Source of the DNA: CAVPHV01 sp963704825
Lineage (GTDB): Bacteria > Actinomycetota > Acidimicrobiia > Spongiisociales > UBA5794
Length of the DNA: 64,000 bases
Direction: 5' to 3'
Assembly (NCBI GenBank): GCA_963704825.1
Contig: CAVPHV010000001.1
Location: 1-64,000 of the forward strand
Of the stretch, positions 49,248 through 58,161 are shown piece after piece. The position numbers were made by a program, and so were the translations under genes. The notes below the pieces were generated by a model. That model was not told the DNA's origin and ran no database searches. It worked only from the letters and a program-made list of their open reading frames with translations. The stretch's first letter is position 1. Each line of letters begins with the position of its first letter.

Positions 49248-50072
49248 ATGTCAAACACGGTTTTTGTGCCACTCGACGATGAGCGGGAGCCCACCCGGGC
49301 AACCCTCCACGCCTACGCAAAAGGGGTAGGGGCCGTCGCCGGGGCGCATGCCGTCTTTCATCCCAAGTGGTGGCACATCAGCCTGAAGGTGAGGCCGAAC
49401 GGTTTGGTGACGGACAACCTGCCACTCCCGGGCGGCGGGAGTCTGGCGCTGCGGATGGATCTGGTCAACGATCTGGTGGCCATCGAGGCAAGCGACGGAA
49501 GTTCGATCGATGTTCCGATGACGGACGGTCTGACCGGTAGCGAGTTTGCCGACAATCTCATTGCCGCAGTCGCCGGATATGGACTTGAGGGCGAGTACCT
49601 TCGCGACAAGTTCGAAGACGACACGCCGCGGGAGTACGACTCGCAGGCTGCCACCAAGATCATGGACCTATTTGTCAACGCCAATACCGTGTTCGAGCGG
49701 CAGCGGGCAACACTCGGCGACTCGGTCGGTCCGATCCAACTGTGGCCGCACGGGTTTGATCTCGCCTTCGAGTGGTACGGCTCACGGATCGAGGAGCACG
49801 AAGAAGATGGCGAAGTCCGGGCCTATCCCGCGCAGCTCAACTTCGGCCTCTATCCGGCCGGCCGGGCCTACTTCTACTCCAATCCATGGCCGTTCGCGGG
49901 GGACAAGCTGCTCGGCGTTGAACTCCCGCACGGCGCCGAGTGGCACACGGACGGCTGGGAGGGAAGTGTCCTCTACTACGACCAGGTCGCTGAAGACTCC
50001 AACGCTGAAGCCAAGGTACTCGAGTATGCCGCCGCAGTCATGGAGGCGGCTCGCCCCACCCTGGAGGCCTGA
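49248..50072 (+). CDS. DUF5996 family protein
   Basis: The 274-residue protein follows DUF5996: an N-terminal TRATLHAYAKGVGAVAGAHA, FHPKWWHISLKVRPNGLVTD, LVNDLVAIEASDGS, IQLWPHGFDLAFEWYGSRIE and LNFGLYPAGRAYFYSNPWPF. The WWH and LWPHxFD blocks are the family hallmarks. Function is unknown; I see no catalytic pattern beyond the conserved His and Trp. GAGGAG lies 7 nt before ATG 49248. Confidence 0.82.
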   Translation: MSNTVFVPLDDEREPTRATLHAYAKGVGAVAGAHAVFHPKWWHISLKVRPNGLVTDNLPLPGGGSLALRMDLVNDLVAIEASDGSSIDVPMTDGLTGSEFADNLIAAVAGYGLEGEYLRDKFEDDTPREYDSQAATKIMDLFVNANTVFERQRATLGDSVGPIQLWPHGFDLAFEWYGSRIEEHEEDGEVRAYPAQLNFGLYPAGRAYFYSNPWPFAGDKLLGVELPHGAEWHTDGWEGSVLYYDQVAEDSNAEAKVLEYAAAVMEAARPTLEA

Positions 50073-50413
50073 GCGCCGCAGGGGGCGACGGGCGGGCCAC
50101 CGGAGAGTCCCCCGTCACCGGTCAAACAGCACCGTTGTCGATTGCGGCGTCCAATTGACCTAACTTCCGTTTGGGGACAGACGATCACGATCGATTGTGG
50201 AGAAGTCTCCTCTACCACCGGCTTTTCGTGACCTCTGAAAGCGCTGCCGCGACTCGCTCCTCGCGATGCGAGGCGTCTCCGCAGCGCTCGATGTCGACGG
50301 GGAGCGCGGTACGACGGAGTGACCTCCCCCTGAGGGTGGTAGGGACGTCCGACCCTAGAGTTGCGGCCGCCGGCCGACCAGGATCGACCACACGGGAGTA
50401 GCCGGAGGGCGGC
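50073..50413. other. 341-bp intergenic stretch with regulatory-looking sequence
   Basis: No gene is supported. The stretch contains TTGACC (50155-50160) as a possible -35, a GC-rich imperfect repeat (CTCGCTCCTCGCGATGCGAG near 50252-50271), and the DosR-like dyad listed separately. It presumably carries the promoter of the following hydrolase gene. Confidence 0.4.
50340..50357. promoter_or_regulatory. DosR/DevR-like dyad upstream of the hydrolase gene
   Basis: TAGGGAC-GTCC-GACCCTA is a near-perfect dyad (6 of 7 positions per arm) resembling the mycobacterial DosR box GGGAC-N4-GTCCC, although its right arm reads GACCCTA. It lies 57 nt before the ATG of a dienelactone-hydrolase-like gene. A fused phosphoribosyltransferase-hydrolase (Rv0571c) belongs to the DosR regulon, as I recall. 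No DosR gene is in the window, so this stays a similarity. Confidence 0.3.
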
Positions 50414-51094
50414 ATGGCGTTGGATGACGGTACGTTGCGCAGCACGGTCATGGTCGACGCGGGGTCGGTCGCCTTGGATGCTGAATTGGCCGTACCGGCC
50501 GACCCTCGAGGCATCGTGGTGTTTGCTCACGGCAGCGGGAGCAGCCGCTTCAGCCCGCGCAACGCATGGGTGGCCGACTTCCTCAATCGAGCGGGGCTGG
50601 CGACGTTGCTGTTGGATCTTCTCTCTGCAGCGGAGGAACGACGCGACCGGGTGACGTCCGAGCTCCGATTCGACATTCCGCTCCTGGCGGACCGCCTGGT
50701 CGGGGCGGCCGGGTGGCTCCAGACGCGCCGCGATGTCGCCGGACTTCCGATCGGGTTCTTCGGAGCCTCGACCGGCGCCGGTGCGGCGCTGATCGCCGCT
50801 GCGGAGCTGCCGCGTCTGGTTGGAGCGGTGGTCTCCCGTGGCGGTCGGCCCGACCTGGCCGACGAATCGCTGCGCAGGGTGCAGGCGCCGACTCTGTTGA
50901 TCGTCGGTGAACTCGATGTGGTGGTCCAGGCGCTCAACGAAGACGCCATGATGCGGATGAGCGCCGAAGTCAGCCTGGAAGTCGTGCCCGGGGCTTCCCA
51001 CCTCTTCGAGGAGCCGGGCACGTTGGAGCAGGCTGCGGTGCTCGCCCAAGATTGGTTCATCGGTCACCTCACCGACGCTGGGGGGAATCAGTAG
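50414..51094 (+). CDS. Dienelactone-hydrolase-like alpha/beta hydrolase
   Basis: The 226-residue hydrolase has the oxyanion HGSGSSRFSPRNAWVADFLN, the nucleophile in FFGASTGAGAALIAA (Ser), acid LIVGELDVVVQALNE and catalytic His in VPGASHLFEEPG. It matches the hydrolase half of PRTase-hydrolase fusions, the GSGSSRHSPRN motif being typical. Here it stands without the phosphoribosyltransferase domain. Its substrate is unknown. A DosR-like dyad precedes it. Confidence 0.85.
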   Translation: MALDDGTLRSTVMVDAGSVALDAELAVPADPRGIVVFAHGSGSSRFSPRNAWVADFLNRAGLATLLLDLLSAAEERRDRVTSELRFDIPLLADRLVGAAGWLQTRRDVAGLPIGFFGASTGAGAALIAAAELPRLVGAVVSRGGRPDLADESLRRVQAPTLLIVGELDVVVQALNEDAMMRMSAEVSLEVVPGASHLFEEPGTLEQAAVLAQDWFIGHLTDAGGNQ

Positions 51095-51136
51095 CCTGGG
51101 CGGCAGGGTGACGCGGAGACGGAATGGGGGCATTGC

Positions 51137-51826
51137 GTGAGTACCGGAAGGCTGCTGCTGGGGGTTGGGCTCGTGGCGCTCGGCGTACTGCTCCTGCTCG
51201 AGCAGTTTGATGTACTCAGCGCCGGCGAGGTCCTCGCCACGTTCTGGCCGGTGATCTTGATCGGCCTTGGTGTTGGCATGTTTGTTTCAAACCCCCGCCA
51301 TTGGTTCCCACCGGCGTTCCTCGTCGCACTGGGGCTGATGCTCCTTGCTGTGCGACTCGATATCGCTTCAGAGGAGGCGTGGGGAGCCTTCTGGGCGGCC
51401 ATGTTGGTGTTGGCCGGCGTCTGGATCCTGCTTGGCATCGGCTCGAGCCAGGGGAGCGAGGCGGATGCGTCCGGTACGGTTGAGTCGTTCGTGGCGTTCT
51501 GGGGCCGTGATGTCGTCAATCGATCGGCCGCGTTCCAGGGCGGGTCGGTCACGACGCTTTTCGGGGGAACCGAGGTCAACCTGGCGGAAGCCGTCATTGT
51601 CGACGAAGGTGTGACTCTGGGCGTGCTCACGGCATTTGGTGGGACTGAGATCACGGTGCCCCATGGATGGGAAGTGCGGGTCAGTGGGCTGCCACTGTTC
51701 GGTGGCTGGTCGAACGGAGCCAAGAACGAAGTGGTCGGTCCCGGGGCACCTCGCCTGGAGATCAACGCCACCGTGTTGTTCGGCGGCCTGGAGGTCAAGC
51801 ACCCCGACGCCCGGCCCTACCCGTGA
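51137..51826 (+). CDS. LiaF/YvqF-like membrane protein
   Basis: The 229-residue protein has four hydrophobic helices (LLLGVGLVALGVLLLLEQFD, TFWPVILIGLGVGMFV, FLVALGLMLLAVRLDIA, FWAAMLVLAGVWILLGIG) and then a beta-helix-like domain with repeated FGG turns (TTLFGGTEVNLAEA, LTAFGGTEITVPHGW, LPLFGGWSNG, VLFGGLEVKHPD). This is the cell-wall-active-antibiotic response YvqF/LiaF type. It should sense or relay envelope stress. GTG 51137 starts it; no liaRS genes are adjacent. Confidence 0.87.
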   Translation: MSTGRLLLGVGLVALGVLLLLEQFDVLSAGEVLATFWPVILIGLGVGMFVSNPRHWFPPAFLVALGLMLLAVRLDIASEEAWGAFWAAMLVLAGVWILLGIGSSQGSEADASGTVESFVAFWGRDVVNRSAAFQGGSVTTLFGGTEVNLAEAVIVDEGVTLGVLTAFGGTEITVPHGWEVRVSGLPLFGGWSNGAKNEVVGPGAPRLEINATVLFGGLEVKHPDARPYP

Positions 51827-51853
51827 TCGGGTTGGGGGCTGCCAATCTCGTCC

Positions 51854-53029
51854 TCAGATCAACCAGACGCCGGTTTGCCGACCGTCGAGGAAGCTGCACT
51901 CCGCTCCGTCGAAGAAGGCGTCCTCTTCGAGCATGAAGCGCACCGGGCTGCCGTCCCATTCCGCAACGGGCGAGACCACGGACAACTCGATCGAGTACGA
52001 GGTGTTGGGGAACACGGGATAGTCGCCCTGACCGGGCACGCCGTCCTGCTGGTCCCATAGGCCAATCGTTGGACCGGCGGCGTGGCCGTGGACTCCAATG
52101 GGGTGGGTGTAGATGGTGGCGTCGAGGCCGGCTGCTGCCGCCGCGGCGCGGGCCGCGGCCAACATCTCATTGCCGGTGCGACCGGTTTGAAACTCCCACA
52201 TGACGAGCTCTTGGGCCAAGTTGGCCGCGGCAATGCCCGCGTTGATCCCCGCCGGGGCGGCCGTTTCGCCGGGCCGCAGCACGTAGGCGTGTTGCTGCTG
52301 GTCGGTATGGAGACCGAGGTAGGCGATCCCGAAGTCGATGTGAACAAGATCGCCGGGTTCGATCACGGTGTCAGCGGGAGCAATCGCAAAGGACTTCCGA
52401 TCGTCATATGGCCGATCCCGCTGGACCGAGGCCGTGGGATGAAACCAGGTATCGAGGTTGAGGTCGGCCACTCGCTGACGCAGCCACCACTCAACGTCGG
52501 CAGTTGTGGTCGACTTCGGCGTGATGACGGCGGGAGATAGGGCTGCGCGCAATATCGTGTGGGCGATGGCGCATGCGGCGGCGTGCAACTCCCTTTCGGC
52601 CTCGGTGCGAGTCTCCAGCCATCCGATGGCGAGTGGCTCGGCGGACACGAGGCGCAGAGCCAGTTCGGGGGAAAGTGCGGCGGTGAGCGCAGCATCCTGG
52701 GTGGCCGAAAGGCCATCGGCAAGCGCAAACGCCACCGAACGGCTGAGCCCGATGCGCTGTGGGCTGCGCTCCTCGAGGTAGGCGGCGAACCTGGCCCACT
52801 GATCGGGTTCGTTCTCCGGATCCCATGCCGCCGGGAAGGCGTCGCCGACTCCGTAGCGAGCTATGGCGACGCGGGTGCGGCCAAAATCGGTGAACACCAG
52901 GATGGTGCGGCGGCGGGCGTTGATCCAGGTCGAGGGGAGCATGGTGGTAACGACCGGATCCTCGTTGTACTCGCGGGCGACGAGAACCCAGCAATCGATT
53001 CCGGCGCGTTCCATGATGAGAGGAACCAC
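51854..53029 (-). CDS. M24-family (Xaa-Pro-aminopeptidase-like) peptidase
   Basis: The frame from GTG 53029 gives 391 residues: a creatinase N-domain (MERAGIDCWVLVAREYNEDP) and a pita-bread domain (TVIEPGDLVHIDFGIAYLGL with metal Asp, then the HGHAAGPTIGLWD and SIELSVV metal-site segments). Coding similarity appears to run on upstream through about 28 more codons (PDLSILSERDRARTWDRVLL), but that frame has no ATG, GTG or TTG. So either the start codon is unusual (ATC near 53110) or it has been lost. The metal ligands that I can place are present. Confidence 0.8.
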   Translation of the reverse strand: MVPLIMERAGIDCWVLVAREYNEDPVVTTMLPSTWINARRRTILVFTDFGRTRVAIARYGVGDAFPAAWDPENEPDQWARFAAYLEERSPQRIGLSRSVAFALADGLSATQDAALTAALSPELALRLVSAEPLAIGWLETRTEAERELHAAACAIAHTILRAALSPAVITPKSTTTADVEWWLRQRVADLNLDTWFHPTASVQRDRPYDDRKSFAIAPADTVIEPGDLVHIDFGIAYLGLHTDQQQHAYVLRPGETAAPAGINAGIAAANLAQELVMWEFQTGRTGNEMLAAARAAAAAAGLDATIYTHPIGVHGHAAGPTIGLWDQQDGVPGQGDYPVFPNTSYSIELSVVSPVAEWDGSPVRFMLEEDAFFDGAECSFLDGRQTGVWLI

Positions 53030-53232
53030 CGTGTTGAGGCGCTCGAGCAGGACGCGATCCCAGGTTCGGGCGCGGTCCCGCTCGGAAAGGATGGAGAGGT
53101 CAGGTGTGATGGTGATAGGGAGAAACTAGCCGGTCCAACCGAGGCGGAATCGGGTGGCAGCCTGCGGACCTTCGGCCCTACAGGCGGAGCCCATCCTCGG
53201 GTCAAGTAGGGGCTGGACGCGGACGGGAAGGC

Positions 53233-53907
53233 GTGGAGGAACTCGAATCACTCAGAGCGTTGGGTGCGTGGGCCGCAGTGATCGTCGTGCTGCTGACGAT
53301 CACCTGGCTCGTCAGCTTCGTCCGTTCCCCGGACGCCGGTTCGACCGCTGATCAACAGGTGGCCTTCTATTTGGAGCACGGGCCGCTCCTGATTCGGCAG
53401 TTCCTGCCCACGACACTCGTGGCCTTGTTGTATGTGCCAATGTGGTTGGGACTGGCCGCTGAGGTGTGGGACGCAGCGGCAGCAATCGCCATCCTCGGGG
53501 TCGCCTTCGGGCTGCTGTATCCGCCTCTGGTGGCAATGGCCTATTGGACCCAGTACACGGTGGCTCGCGGCGTTGCCGAGGCGGCCGGGGACGACCCCGA
53601 GGCTGCCGAGCGGGCGTGGCGGGTCATAGGCTTCAGCGACGATCCCAGATCGGTCCCGGGCGCACTGGTGGTCCTCGGCTACTTCGTGTGGGGTATTGCG
53701 GGCGCCATGTTTGCCGTCGCCCTACTGCGAACCGGCGGGCCGGCTCGCGTAGCCGCTGCGGCGGCGTTTGGGCTCACGGCCGCGTTGACGACGATTGGGG
53801 CCGGCGGATTTGTGTGGCGAAATCGGACGCTGGCCACCGGTGTGCTGGCATCGGGCGTGACCTCGGTCCTTGCTACGGCACTGGCCGCAGTCGTCCTGTT
53901 CCGGTAG
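53233..53907 (+). CDS. Multi-pass membrane protein of unknown function
   Basis: The 224-residue protein has about six hydrophobic segments (AAVIVVLLTITWLVSF, LPTTLVALLYVPMWLGLA, AAIAILGVAFGLLYPPLVAM and three more). A conserved-looking YWTQYTVARGVAEAA loop is followed by ERAWRVIGFSDDPRSVPG. It resembles small DUF4386-like membrane proteins but I cannot assign a family. GTG 53233 is the probable start, with GGAAGG just upstream. Its neighbours diverge, so it is likely a single-gene transcript. Confidence 0.7.
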   Translation: MEELESLRALGAWAAVIVVLLTITWLVSFVRSPDAGSTADQQVAFYLEHGPLLIRQFLPTTLVALLYVPMWLGLAAEVWDAAAAIAILGVAFGLLYPPLVAMAYWTQYTVARGVAEAAGDDPEAAERAWRVIGFSDDPRSVPGALVVLGYFVWGIAGAMFAVALLRTGGPARVAAAAAFGLTAALTTIGAGGFVWRNRTLATGVLASGVTSVLATALAAVVLFR

Positions 53908-53933
53908 CGCCCTGGTCCCGAGACCGCTGGCGT

Positions 53934-54272
53934 CTATTCGCCCTCGAGGATTCGTTCGATCAGTTCATCCGCGGCGCGTTGGCCGACGGTCTCGCCGTAA
54001 CGCTTGTCGAGCAAAGCCCGCATGTCGGCAATGATTTCGTCGCGCTCGTCGCTCTCAGTCTTGAGCGAGGGGCCGAACATCTTTGTGCCGTCGATCCAGG
54101 GCTTGGAGTCATCCGACCATGGGATGAGCACGAGCCACGACCAGACCGACTTTCCGTTGCCAAGGTCGGAGCGCCGCGCCAAACCGGCGCTGCCGTAGGG
54201 GAGGGGCTCCCAGCCCATGGTCCGCAGCGTGTCGCGCCCGTCGGGCATCCCGGTCACATCAAAGTTGGTCAT
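53934..54272 (-). CDS. Hypothetical protein, 112 residues
   Basis: I do not recognise this small soluble protein. It begins MTNFDVTGMPDGRDTLRTMG, has a Trp-rich strand (WSWLVLIPWSDDSKPWIDG) and ends in a charged helix (ERDEIIADMRALLDKRYGET). Composition and codon use are normal for the window. GAAGG lies 6 nt before the ATG (CAGGAAGGCCACCATG). It converges with the membrane protein gene. Confidence 0.65.
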   Translation of the reverse strand: MTNFDVTGMPDGRDTLRTMGWEPLPYGSAGLARRSDLGNGKSVWSWLVLIPWSDDSKPWIDGTKMFGPSLKTESDERDEIIADMRALLDKRYGETVGQRAADELIERILEGE

Positions 54273-54375
54273 GGTGGCCTTCCTGCAGGATTCGACAACG
54301 CTAGTGCACGTCGGCTTCTACAAGGACCAAAGAATGCGTGGCCTTGGCCTCCACCATCTCGGTGCACCCTATTGA

Positions 54376-54597
54376 TCACCAGGCGGCATGGTTGAAGAGC
54401 AACGGGATGGCGTTCGACGACGTTGGGCGGGTGGGCACTCCCCGCCGGTGCCGATTGACGACCTCGTATTGATGGTCCTCAGCCTGTTCGACGTCATGGT
54501 CGCCGCTGGCGAGGCGGAACCACACCTCCAAGCTTCTCTCGACCAGGTTGAGGGTCGTGACGCAGGCGAGCTGAGACTTCGTCGCCGGTGAGGTGGA
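54376..54597 (-). other. Coding-like stretch continuing in frame after the glgX stop
   Basis: Directly after the glgX TAG the same frame stays open for 73 codons with strongly G/C-biased third positions and a protein-like segment (LACVTTLNLVERSLEVWFRL, VEQAEDHQYEVVNRHRRGVP). There is no start codon of its own. It may be the relic of a neighbouring gene or a longer GlgX form by stop read-through. The rest of 54273-54597 shows nothing else. Confidence 0.3.
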
Positions 54598-56670
54598 CTA
54601 CGACGCTGCGGCGTTGGCGAAGAACACGGCCATAGCACGTCCCCCGACCCGATAGGTAGGAGTGGCGACGGCCGGGGCGTCCTGGGGCGTTGAGATGTCG
54701 TCGGGGGCGGCAAGCGCGGTGTCAACCACCCGTCGCCAGCCGCTGGTTGCCCAGTCGGGCAGGGGTGGTAGCTCGAAATCGAGGGGCGCCCAGTATCCGT
54801 TGAGGGCAAAATGCATCAGGAGGTCGCCCGACAGCGACTGGGCCGACAAAGCAATACTGCGCGAATGATGCGAGAAGTCGGGTTGGTCGACCCGGACCCC
54901 GTGAAACCGGATCTTCGCCCGTTCCATCAGGTCGGTGAGGGTCAGGTGGGGCTCAGTGGTGACGGTGTCGCGCTGCCGCCGTAGCTTGATGAGTCCCTTC
55001 ACGAAGCGGTGGATGTCGGCATGCCGGTCGAGGTCCTCCCAGTCGAACCAACTGGTCTCGTTGTCCTGGCAGTACGCGTTGTTGTTGCCCTCCTGGGTGC
55101 GGCGCACTTCGTCGCCCATCAGCAGCATCGGGGCGCCAAGCGACATCATCGTGATGGTCAGCAGGTTCTTGACCTGCCGGTTGCGCAAAGCCTCGATGAT
55201 CGGGTCGTTGGTCGGCCCTTCGGTTCCGCAGTTCCAACTGAGGTTGTAGTCGGTGCCGTCGCGGCCATCCTCTCGGTTGGCCGCATTGTGCTTGCGGTTG
55301 TAAGAAACGAGGTCGTTGACTGTGAAGCCGTCGTGGCTGGTGACGAAGTTGATGCTCTGCTCTGCTTCGCGGGGTTCGTCTGCATACATGTCTGGACTGC
55401 CGACCAAGCGGTCGGCGATGCGAGCAATGGTCCCGGCGTCGCCGCGCACGAACGCGCGCACATCGTCTCGGAACTTTCCGTTCCACTCCTTCCAGCTGTC
55501 ACCGACGAAGTCACCCACCTGATAGAGACCGGCGGCGTCCCAGGCTTCTGCGATCAGCTTGGTTCCGGCGAGGTGAGGGTCGGACTCGATGTCCCACAGG
55601 ACCGGGGGATTGGGCAGCGGGAAGCCGCGCTCGTCACGCGACAGAATCGAGGCGAGGTCGAACCGGAAACCGTCGATATGCATCTCGCCCACCCAGTAAT
55701 GGAGGCTGTCGAGGATGAGGCGCCGCACGATGGACTGATTGGCATTGAGTGTGTTACCGCAGCCCGAGTAGTTGGCGAAGTCGCGGCCGCCGTTCTCGAG
55801 GATGTAGTAGGTCGAGTTCTCGAGCCCGCGGAAGCTCATCGTGGCGCCGTGGGCGCCGGCCTCAGCCGTGTGGTTGTAGACGACATCGAGGATTACTTCG
55901 ATGTCGGCGCGATGGAGTGCTTTGACCATGTCACGGAACTCATCGAGCGGGCCAAGGGCATCGCGGCGTGAGCTGTAGGCGGCGTGGGGGGCGAAGAACG
56001 AAATCGGGGCGTAGCCCCAGTAGTTGGGGAGGCCGAAGTCGGCATCCTGGCGGTCGAACTGGAAGACGGGCATGAGCTCAACGGTGGTGACGCCGAGGTC
56101 TTGGAGGTACGGGATCTTGTCGATGAGCCCGGCGTAGGTACCACGGCGCTGTGGATCGACTCCCGAGTTGGGGTGCTGGGTAAAGCCCCCAACGTGCATC
56201 TCGTAGATGACCGAGCCGGCAAAGGGGCGGCGTAGCGGCAGATCGCCCTCCCAATCGTAGGTCGTTGGGTCGGCGACGACGCTCTTGAAGGCGGCAGCAT
56301 CGTTACGGCCGGGCTCGATGGCGGCGCGTCGGGCGTACCCGGCGGGCGTCACGACGGCACGGCCGTACGGATCGATCAGCACCTTTTCGGCGTCGAAGCG
56401 TTGCCCGTTGTCGGGATCGAACGGTCCGTGGGCGCGGTACCCGTAGATCTGACCAGGGCCGATCCCGGTAACGAAGACGTGCCAGTAGTGGTAGGTCCGG
56501 TGCGGATCGGGCGTGAGGTGCATGACGTGGGCAGGCTCCGCGTCGTCGACATGGTCGTAGAGGAGCAGATCGACCTGTTTGGCGCTGCGTGAGTAGACGC
56601 TGAAGTTGACGCCGTCCGGTTCGACGAGCGCTCCAAGCGGGCTGGGACATCCGGGATACTGTTCGACCAT
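54598..56670 (-). CDS. glgX: Glycogen debranching enzyme GlgX
   Basis: The protein of about 690 residues is a GH13 debranching enzyme. It has an N-terminal CBM48 (GALVEPDGVNFSVYSRSAKQ), then VIYEMHVGGFTQHPNSGV, VELMPVFQFD, VILDVVYNHTAE, nucleophile DGFRFDLAS, acid LIAEAWDAAG and TSHDGFTVNDLVSYNRKHN. It hydrolyses alpha-1,6 branches left by phosphorylase. ATG 56670 is chosen because the family start PSPLGA lies just after it; ATG 56709 and 56718 are in frame. No other glg gene is near. Confidence 0.93.
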   Translation of the reverse strand: MVEQYPGCPSPLGALVEPDGVNFSVYSRSAKQVDLLLYDHVDDAEPAHVMHLTPDPHRTYHYWHVFVTGIGPGQIYGYRAHGPFDPDNGQRFDAEKVLIDPYGRAVVTPAGYARRAAIEPGRNDAAAFKSVVADPTTYDWEGDLPLRRPFAGSVIYEMHVGGFTQHPNSGVDPQRRGTYAGLIDKIPYLQDLGVTTVELMPVFQFDRQDADFGLPNYWGYAPISFFAPHAAYSSRRDALGPLDEFRDMVKALHRADIEVILDVVYNHTAEAGAHGATMSFRGLENSTYYILENGGRDFANYSGCGNTLNANQSIVRRLILDSLHYWVGEMHIDGFRFDLASILSRDERGFPLPNPPVLWDIESDPHLAGTKLIAEAWDAAGLYQVGDFVGDSWKEWNGKFRDDVRAFVRGDAGTIARIADRLVGSPDMYADEPREAEQSINFVTSHDGFTVNDLVSYNRKHNAANREDGRDGTDYNLSWNCGTEGPTNDPIIEALRNRQVKNLLTITMMSLGAPMLLMGDEVRRTQEGNNNAYCQDNETSWFDWEDLDRHADIHRFVKGLIKLRRQRDTVTTEPHLTLTDLMERAKIRFHGVRVDQPDFSHHSRSIALSAQSLSGDLLMHFALNGYWAPLDFELPPLPDWATSGWRRVVDTALAAPDDISTPQDAPAVATPTYRVGGRAMAVFFANAAAS

Positions 56671-56748
56671 GCCGTGATTCTCGCGCGCCGAGAGGGTTTT
56701 GGCGGACATGAGCGTCACATGTGTCGCCCCTGTCCGCCCCAGACCTCT

Positions 56749-56985
56749 CTAAGGCTCGTCGCGGCGGCCCATGACGAGGGCGATGGCGTGGAAGAGCAGG
56801 CCGGCACCCCAGGGGATAGCGATCCAGTAGGCCCAGTTGATGCCGTCGCCGGCGTTCCAATCCTGAGCGAAGAGCAGACCATTGACGACGAGGTAGGCCG
56901 CCACGTGCCAGATCAAGTCGCGCAGTTCGGCGGCTTGGCGCCGTCGCACGCGTTCAGCGGGCGCTAGGTTGGGAGAATGGAGCAC
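56749..56985 (-). CDS. 2TM-domain small membrane protein
   Basis: The 78-residue protein has a charged start (PAERVRRRQAAELRDLIWHV), a helix AAYLVVNGLLFAQ and a second AYWIAIPWGAGLLFHAIAL ending GRRDEP. This is the 2TM (YcxB-like) domain seen beside histidine kinases or alone. GGAGG 7 nt before GTG 56985 fixes the start. It lies upstream of glgX on the same strand with a 30-bp gap. Confidence 0.8.
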   Translation of the reverse strand: MLHSPNLAPAERVRRRQAAELRDLIWHVAAYLVVNGLLFAQDWNAGDGINWAYWIAIPWGAGLLFHAIALVMGRRDEP

Positions 56986-57094
56986 CAACCCACCTCCTGG
57001 GATGCTCAACACTCAACCGTGCCAGGGTGAAGCCGCTCTGACCAGGGCCTTCTGGCGGCAACATCGGGCCATTTGCTGCCGGTCGGCCGGCTTC

Positions 57095-57967
57095 CTAGAG
57101 ATCGGCGATCTTGGCGAGGACCGGGGCGACCTGTTCGATGATGGCGACCGGGTCGGGTCCGACGGGCATGATCATCACGCCTTCGATGCCAGCCGCAGCG
57201 AGTGCGGCAAGTTCGGATACGAATGCGTCCATATCACCCGTGGCCAACGCCGCGCCGGTGTAGAGGATCGTCTTGCGGATCGCGTCGTAGTCGGTGCCTT
57301 CTCGCTCGCAGTGTTCGCGCAGGACGTTCAGCTTGTGAGTCGCATCCTCGGGAGTGCCGACGAACAGATTGCAGGCATCGCCGTACTTGGCAACCAGGCG
57401 CAGGGTCTTTTTCTCTCCGCTGCCGCCGATCAGGATCGGCGGGTGGGGCTGCTGGATCGGCTGTGGGGAGTTGAGCGTCTCGGCCAACTGGTAGTGAGTT
57501 CCCTGATACGGGCCATCGTCGTCGCTCCACATCTGGAGACAGATCTGGAGTGCCTCCTCGAGCCGTTCGAACCGCTCCGCGACCGGTGGATAAGGGACGC
57601 CGAGACCGACGTGCTCCCGTTCGTACCAGGCCGCGCCGATACCCAACTCGGCTCGCCCTTCTGAGAGGACGTCGAGGGTCGTCACCGTCTTGGCGAGGAG
57701 ACCCGGGTGGCGATAAGTGACGCCGGTGACGAGAAGCCCGAGGCGAACTCGGGAGGTCTTGGCCGCCAGGTAGCCGAGGGTGGTGTAACCCTCGAGCATG
57801 GGCTCGCTGGCGTCGAAGTAGGTGTCCATCTGGAACCAGTGGTCCATCACCGACAGCGCACTGAATCCGCCGTCGTCGACGACCTCGGCGATACGGCCGA
57901 GCGTGGCGGCGGTACCCTGCGGGCTCTCCGGCCACGTGAAGCTCGCAACGTGAACGCCAATTTCCAT
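57095..57967 (-). CDS. LLM-class F420-dependent oxidoreductase
   Basis: The 290-residue TIM-barrel protein has the luciferase-like monooxygenase path: VVDDGGFSALSVMDHWFQMD, TTLGYLAAKTSRVRLGLLVT, VTYRHPGLLAKTVTTLDVLS, GRAELGIGAAWYEREHVGLG and PHPPILIGGSGEKKTLRLVA. The SVMDH His and the WYEREH loop mark the F420 subclass. The substrate is unknown. GGGGAG lies 6 nt before ATG 57967. A Ddn-like gene at 60722 makes F420 use by this organism likely. Confidence 0.9.
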   Translation of the reverse strand: MEIGVHVASFTWPESPQGTAATLGRIAEVVDDGGFSALSVMDHWFQMDTYFDASEPMLEGYTTLGYLAAKTSRVRLGLLVTGVTYRHPGLLAKTVTTLDVLSEGRAELGIGAAWYEREHVGLGVPYPPVAERFERLEEALQICLQMWSDDDGPYQGTHYQLAETLNSPQPIQQPHPPILIGGSGEKKTLRLVAKYGDACNLFVGTPEDATHKLNVLREHCEREGTDYDAIRKTILYTGAALATGDMDAFVSELAALAAAGIEGVMIMPVGPDPVAIIEQVAPVLAKIADL

Positions 57968-58161
57968 GATCATCTCCCCTTCAGGTACCTGGACCGGACC
58001 AACCGACGCTAGCCGGGGGGCCTGTGTTACCGGAAGTGCAGTTCCCAGGGGTCCACAGCGATCGGGCGGATGTGGCCCCGAAGAGGGGCGCCGGTCGTGG
58101 CGCGACGGGCCTGCTCCAGGTAAACAGGAGGGCCGCCGGCGACGAGTCGTAGCTGCCTCCG

